Below, piece by piece: positions 60,381 through 64,000 of a DNA stretch of 64,000 bases; position 1 is the stretch's first letter, and each line of letters starts with the position of its first letter. A program made the position numbers and the translations under genes. Source of the stretch: Saccharopolyspora elongata (GTDB lineage: Bacteria; Actinomycetota; Actinomycetes; Mycobacteriales; Pseudonocardiaceae). Under the pieces are notes generated by a model, which saw only the letters and a list, made by a program, of their open reading frames with translations, was not told where the DNA came from and searched no databases. Location: NCBI RefSeq assembly GCF_004348985.1, contig NZ_SMKW01000052.1, positions 1-64,000 of the forward strand, written 5' to 3'.

Positions 60381-60394
60381 TAGAACATGTTCAG
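60381..60394. promoter_or_regulatory. KstR-like palindrome in the fadD / fadE promoter
   Basis: TAGAACATGTTCAG contains the perfect palindrome GAACATGTTC (60383-60392). It fits the mycobacterial KstR motif TnnAACnnGTTnnA at 7 of 8 fixed positions. It lies in the divergent region of acyl-CoA genes. Another TetR-type regulator could also recognise it. Confidence 0.5.
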
Positions 60395-60420
60395 CCGACT
60401 CCAGTTCGGTTACAGTCGGC
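60394..60420 (+). other. Inverted repeat in the fadE leader
   Basis: GCCGACT (60394-60400) and AGTCGGC (60414-60420) form a 7-bp inverted repeat with a 13-nt loop directly beside the KstR-like site. It may be a leader stem-loop or part of an operator. Confidence 0.3.
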
Positions 60421-60467
60421 GGGGACGGATTCGCTGCCACCGCACCGCCGGGGTGGAGGGAGAGCAC

Positions 60468-61703
60468 ATGGACGTCGACGAGTTCCGCGCGAAAGCGCGC
60501 GAATTCCTGGCCGCCAACGCGCCGGGATCCCTGGGCGACCGCGCCCCGGCCGAGGTGCTCGAGGAGGCCAAGCGGTTCCAGGCCGCCGCCTACGACGCGG
60601 GCCTGGCGGGCATCACCTGGCCGGCCGAGTTCGGCGGGCAGGGCCGCACCGCCGCCGAGCAGCAGGCGTACGACGCGGAGGCGGCCCACTACGACCTGCC
60701 GAGCTCGCCGTTCATGGTCGGGATGGGCATGTGCGGCCCCACGCTGCTGGACCTCGGCACCCCGGAGCAGAAGGCGCGCTACCTGCCGAAGCTGTTGCGC
60801 GGCGACGAGATCTGGTGCCAGCTGTTCTCCGAGCCCGGCGCGGGTTCCGACGTCGCCAGCCTGCAGACCCGCGCGGTGCGCGAAGCTGGAGGCGCCTCCC
60901 GCTCGAGCGAAGCCGAGAGCGGGGGAGAATGGGTGATCAACGGCCAGAAGGTGTGGACCTCGGGCGCGCAGTGGTCGGACTTCGGCGCGCTGCTGGCCCG
61001 CACCGACCCGGACGTCCCGAAGCACCGCGGCATCACCATGTTCATCATCGACATGCACGCCCCCGGCGTGACGGTGCGGCCGCTGCGGGACATGACCGGC
61101 CGGGCGCCGTTCAACGAGGTCTACTTCGACGACGTGCGCATCCCGGCCGATTCGGTGATCGGCGAGGTCGGCGGCGGCTGGCTGGCGGCGGTCACCATGC
61201 TCGGGCACGAGCGGGTGTCGATCGGCGGCTCGGTGCGGCGCGGCGGCGACCCGCTGTCCTACGACAACCTGGTGGAGCTCGCCCGCCGCCATGGCCGCGC
61301 CGAGGATCCGGTGGTGCGCGGCCGGTTGGCCGAGATCTACGCCCAGGAGAAGGCGCTCGGGCTGTTCAACAGCCGGTTGCGGCAGGAAGCGGAGGCGGGA
61401 TCGCCGCCCGGCGCCCGCGGTTCGGTGTCGAAGCTCGCCGGCGCGCTGCTGCTGTGGCGCGCGGTGGACACCGCCGGTCTCATCGCCGGTCCGGAGCTCG
61501 CGGTCTGGGAGCCGGGCGACGCGGCGGCCGAGGAGATGGCGATCGCGATCAACTCGACGCCCGCGTCGAGCATCGCCGGCGGTTCCAACCAGATCCAGCG
61601 CAACATCATCGGGGAGCGGATCCTCGGCCTGCCGAAGGAGCCCCAGGTGGACCGCGACGTCCCGTTCCGGGAGCTGAAGGTCGGCACCCAGCGCCCCGCG
61701 TGA
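60468..61703 (+). CDS. Acyl-CoA dehydrogenase, FadE alpha-like subunit
   Basis: A 411-residue FAD enzyme oxidising acyl-CoA to enoyl-CoA. It has QLFSEPGAGSDVASLQTRAV, GQKVWTSGAQW and the C-terminal SSIAGGSNQIQRNIIGERILGLP characteristic of actinobacterial FadE proteins that pair as alpha2beta2. A Gly/Ser/Glu-rich stretch of about 14 residues (about 140-153) is encoded by a palindromic DNA insertion at 60886-60927. GGAGGG precedes ATG 60468. It is followed 36 nt later by its partner. Confidence 0.9.
   Translation: MDVDEFRAKAREFLAANAPGSLGDRAPAEVLEEAKRFQAAAYDAGLAGITWPAEFGGQGRTAAEQQAYDAEAAHYDLPSSPFMVGMGMCGPTLLDLGTPEQKARYLPKLLRGDEIWCQLFSEPGAGSDVASLQTRAVREAGGASRSSEAESGGEWVINGQKVWTSGAQWSDFGALLARTDPDVPKHRGITMFIIDMHAPGVTVRPLRDMTGRAPFNEVYFDDVRIPADSVIGEVGGGWLAAVTMLGHERVSIGGSVRRGGDPLSYDNLVELARRHGRAEDPVVRGRLAEIYAQEKALGLFNSRLRQEAEAGSPPGARGSVSKLAGALLLWRAVDTAGLIAGPELAVWEPGDAAAEEMAIAINSTPASSIAGGSNQIQRNIIGERILGLPKEPQVDRDVPFRELKVGTQRPA
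60886..60927. repeat. Palindromic repeat element inserted in frame in fadE
   Basis: The DNA contains GGAGGCGCCTCC, then CCCGCTC (60898-60904) and GAGCGGG (60917-60923), able to form a hairpin around GAGCGAAGCCGA. The encoded residues GGASRSSEAESGG interrupt a normally conserved stretch between RAVRE and EWVINGQ. It looks like a small REP/MITE-like element. No second copy was seen in the window. Confidence 0.5.
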
Positions 61704-61739
61704 CCCGAACGACCGCCGAAGACCCCCGAGGAGCGTGCA

Positions 61740-62822
61740 ATGCAGCTGGTGTTGACCCGCGAGCAACGAGAACTCCGGTCCGCGGTCCGGAAGTTCCTGG
61801 CCGAGCACGCGCCGCCCGCGCGGGTGCGCGAGCTGATCGACGGCGATGGCCACGACGCCGTGCTCTGGCGGCGGCTGGCCGGTGAACTCGGCGCGACCGG
61901 GCTCGTGGTGCCCGAGGAGCACGGCGGATCCGGCGCCGGGCACGTCGAGCGCGCCGTGGTGCTGGAGGAGCTGGGGCGAGCCCTGGCGCCGGTGCCGTTC
62001 CTCGCCTCGGCGGTGTTGGCGACCGATGTGCTGCTGGCGCTGGACGACGCCGAAGCGCAGGCGGAACTGCTGCCGCGGCTGGCGGCCGGCGAGCTGATCG
62101 GGGCGGTTTCCTGGGACGCTGAGTCGGCGCCGACGGCCACCCGGCGGGACGGCTCGTGGGTGCTCGACGGCCGCGCCCCGCAGGTGCTCTCCGGCGACAT
62201 CGCGGACTTCGTGCTGGTGTACGCCAGGACCGAGCAGGGCGGTTCGTGGTTCCGGGCCGACGGCGCGGACGGCGTGACGAGAACGCCGCTGCGGACGCTG
62301 GATCCGACCCGGCGGATCGCGCGGCTGGACTTCGCCGGTACCCCGGCGCGCCAGCTGTCCACAGAGGACGCCGATGCGGTGCTGGCCGAAGTGCGGGGCA
62401 CCGCGGCGGTCGCGCTCGCCGCCGAACAGCTCGGCGGGATGGAGCGGGTCCTGGAGATGACGGTGGAGTACGCCAAGGTCCGGGTGCAGTTCGGTCGCGC
62501 CATCGGTTCCTACCAGGCGGTCAAGCACCGCTGCGCGGACATGTACAGCGCCTGGGAGCAGGCACATTCCGCCGTGCGCTACGCGGCCTGGACCGCGGAC
62601 GAGGACCGCGCACAACTGCCGCTGGCGGCGGCGATGGTGCAGGTGCTCGTGTCGCCGGCGTACTTCCAGGCGGCGGCCGACACCGTCCAGCTGCACGGCG
62701 GCATCGGCTACACCTGGGAGCACGACGCCCACCTGTACTACAAGCGCGCGAAGACCGCGGAACTGCTCCTCGGCACCCCGGACCAGCAGCGCGCCCGGCT
62801 CGCGGACGCCCTCGCGATCTGA
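61740..62822 (+). CDS. Acyl-CoA dehydrogenase, FadE beta-like subunit
   Basis: A 360-residue shorter acyl-CoA-dehydrogenase-fold protein. It has VPEEHGGSGAGHVERAVVLEE, VRVQFGRAIGSYQAVKHRCA and the C-terminal QLHGGIGYTWEHDAHLYYKRA that marks FadE27/FadE29-type partners. Such subunits combine with the upstream FadE in alpha2beta2 complexes in mycobacterial sterol degradation. ATG 61740 follows GAGGAGCG. It is the second gene of the operon. Confidence 0.88.
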   Translation: MQLVLTREQRELRSAVRKFLAEHAPPARVRELIDGDGHDAVLWRRLAGELGATGLVVPEEHGGSGAGHVERAVVLEELGRALAPVPFLASAVLATDVLLALDDAEAQAELLPRLAAGELIGAVSWDAESAPTATRRDGSWVLDGRAPQVLSGDIADFVLVYARTEQGGSWFRADGADGVTRTPLRTLDPTRRIARLDFAGTPARQLSTEDADAVLAEVRGTAAVALAAEQLGGMERVLEMTVEYAKVRVQFGRAIGSYQAVKHRCADMYSAWEQAHSAVRYAAWTADEDRAQLPLAAAMVQVLVSPAYFQAAADTVQLHGGIGYTWEHDAHLYYKRAKTAELLLGTPDQQRARLADALAI

Positions 62823-62898
62823 TCGGGCGGGTGCGTGCGCGGCGCCGTTCGTCAAGTAAGTTGACCAAGGGTGCCCGGCGCGCGGAGATGGGTGGACG

Positions 62899-64000
62899 AT
62901 GGGTGAGCGCTCGTTCGAGCTGAGAACCGTTGCGCTCGCGGCATTCGGACCGACCCTGCTGTTCTCCACCGGTGAGGGCGCGATCATCCCGATGATCCCG
63001 CTCATCGCCGCCGACCAGGGCGCGGACCTGGGGACGCTGGGCCTGATCGCAGCCATGATCATGGTGGGGGAGCTCGTCGGCGACGTGCCCAGCGGCGCGC
63101 TGGTGCACCGCCTCGGCGAGCGGCGGGCGATGATCGGCGCCGCGATCGTGTCGGTGCTGGGCCTGGTCGGCTGCTACCTCTCGACGATCCCGTGGATGCT
63201 GGGCGCGTGCGTGTTCCTCGTCGGCCTGTCCACGGCGGTGTTCGCGCTCGCCAGGCACGCGTACATCACCACGGCCGTGCCGCTGCGCTACCGGGCGCGG
63301 GCGTTGAGCGTGCTCGGCGGGGTGTTCCGCGGGGGCTACTTCATCGGCCCCTTCCTCGCGGTGCTGGTGCTGATGGTGACGCCCGACAAGCGGGCGGTGT
63401 TCCTGCTCCACATCGCATTCGCCCTCGCCTCGGTGATCCTGCTGCTGTGCACGAAGGACCTCGGCACCGGCGGCGAGGGGGCCGCCGAACCCGCGCACCA
63501 GGGACTGCTCACCACGCTGGTGCACCATCGCGGCGTGCTGGTGCGGATGGGGGCCTGCGCCGCGCTGATCGGCGGGCTGCGGGCGTCCCGGATGGTCGTG
63601 CTGCCGATGGTGGCGGTCGCGGCCGGGCTGTCGCCGTCGACCACCGCGCTGATCATCGGCATCGCGGGCGGCATCGACTTCGCGCTGTCCTACACCTCGG
63701 GCCAGATCATGGACCACTTCGGCCGGATGTGGGCGGCGGTGCCGTCGATGACCGGCCTGGCCGTCGGGCACCTCGTGCTGTTCGCGGTGGACGACGTGCC
63801 GACCTTCGCGATCGTCGCGGTGTTCCTGGCGCTGGCGAACGGGACCAGCAGCGGAATCCTGATGACGCTCGGCGCGGACCTCGCGCCGCAGCCGGGCCCG
63901 GCGCCGTTCCTCGGCGCCTGGCGGTTCACCGGCGACTTCGGGCAGGCGGTCGGGCCGGTCACCGTGTCCGGGCTGACCGCGATGGCCGGCATCGGGTTCG
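62899..64000 (+). CDS. MFS transporter, truncated by the window end
   Basis: An MFS protein of at least 367 residues starting MGERSFELRT at ATG 62899 and open to the last base. Eleven or so hydrophobic segments are visible. The motif-A region GELVGDVPSGALVHRLGERR lies after helix 2, with FRGGYFIGPFLAVL and SGQIMDHFGRMWAAVP in later loops. It is 76 nt past fadE. Substrate unknown. The frame has no stop within the window. Confidence 0.88.
   Translation, partial: MGERSFELRTVALAAFGPTLLFSTGEGAIIPMIPLIAADQGADLGTLGLIAAMIMVGELVGDVPSGALVHRLGERRAMIGAAIVSVLGLVGCYLSTIPWMLGACVFLVGLSTAVFALARHAYITTAVPLRYRARALSVLGGVFRGGYFIGPFLAVLVLMVTPDKRAVFLLHIAFALASVILLLCTKDLGTGGEGAAEPAHQGLLTTLVHHRGVLVRMGACAALIGGLRASRMVVLPMVAVAAGLSPSTTALIIGIAGGIDFALSYTSGQIMDHFGRMWAAVPSMTGLAVGHLVLFAVDDVPTFAIVAVFLALANGTSSGILMTLGADLAPQPGPAPFLGAWRFTGDFGQAVGPVTVSGLTAMAGIGF

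Overview
The window is about 70% G+C, uses many GTG and some TTG starts, and packs genes into 4-nt overlaps. It reads as an actinomycete chromosome segment. An mce lipid-import operon, a Streptomyces-type hopanoid operon, LytR-CpsA-Psr, DUF5313, 13E12-type DUF222/HNH and paired FadE genes suggest Pseudonocardiaceae, perhaps Saccharopolyspora; the genus is inferred. Bases 1-14 match the 3' end of the Tn5/Nextera mosaic end, so the left edge is probably a contig end with residual adapter.

Layout: 1-6.7 kb holds a gene tail, a frameshifted DUF222/HNH gene, a GntR-AsnC regulator pair, a dipeptidase and an MpaB-type oxygenase with its TetR regulator. 6.7-15.2 kb (minus) is a complete mce operon, yrbEA-yrbEB-mceABCDEF plus an Mce-associated protein, without the ATPase. 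15.6-23.3 kb (plus) is the hopanoid operon hpnC-hpnD-hpnE-polyprenyl synthase-shc-hpnG-hpnH, divergent from mce. Converging on it (23.3-27.3 kb) are an SDR, a DMT transporter and a 790-residue glycosyltransferase/wax-ester-synthase fusion.

27.4-37.3 kb is a mixed region: carbonic anhydrase, ChrB-like protein plus MFS, LCP ligase, GNAT, LarA-like protein, DUF5313, universal stress protein, threonine dehydratase and an exported intradiol dioxygenase. 37.4-41.2 kb holds a two-component system divergent from a small sortase-substrate-like surface protein and a class F-like sortase, with direct repeats between them. 41.2-45.7 kb is a probable small biosynthetic cluster: UbiA prenyltransferase, methyltransferase, acyl-CoA-dehydrogenase-like flavoprotein, type III polyketide synthase and DUF2071 protein. 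45.7-50.1 kb has an AA10 chitin-active oxygenase with a DasR-like site, a luciferase-like monooxygenase, an MFS transporter and a secreted endonuclease I.

50.1-55.3 kb is an MFS exporter divergent from a FecBCD-type ABC importer around a Zur-like box, suggesting zinc or zincophore traffic rather than iron. 55.3-64 kb holds a hydrolase, a PadR regulator, a nitronate monooxygenase, an SDR and an acyl-CoA ligase, divergent from a FadE pair; a KstR-like palindrome lies in the ligase/FadE promoter. This looks like a lipid or steroid beta-oxidation locus. The window ends inside an MFS gene. No tRNA, rRNA, CRISPR array or insertion sequence was seen.
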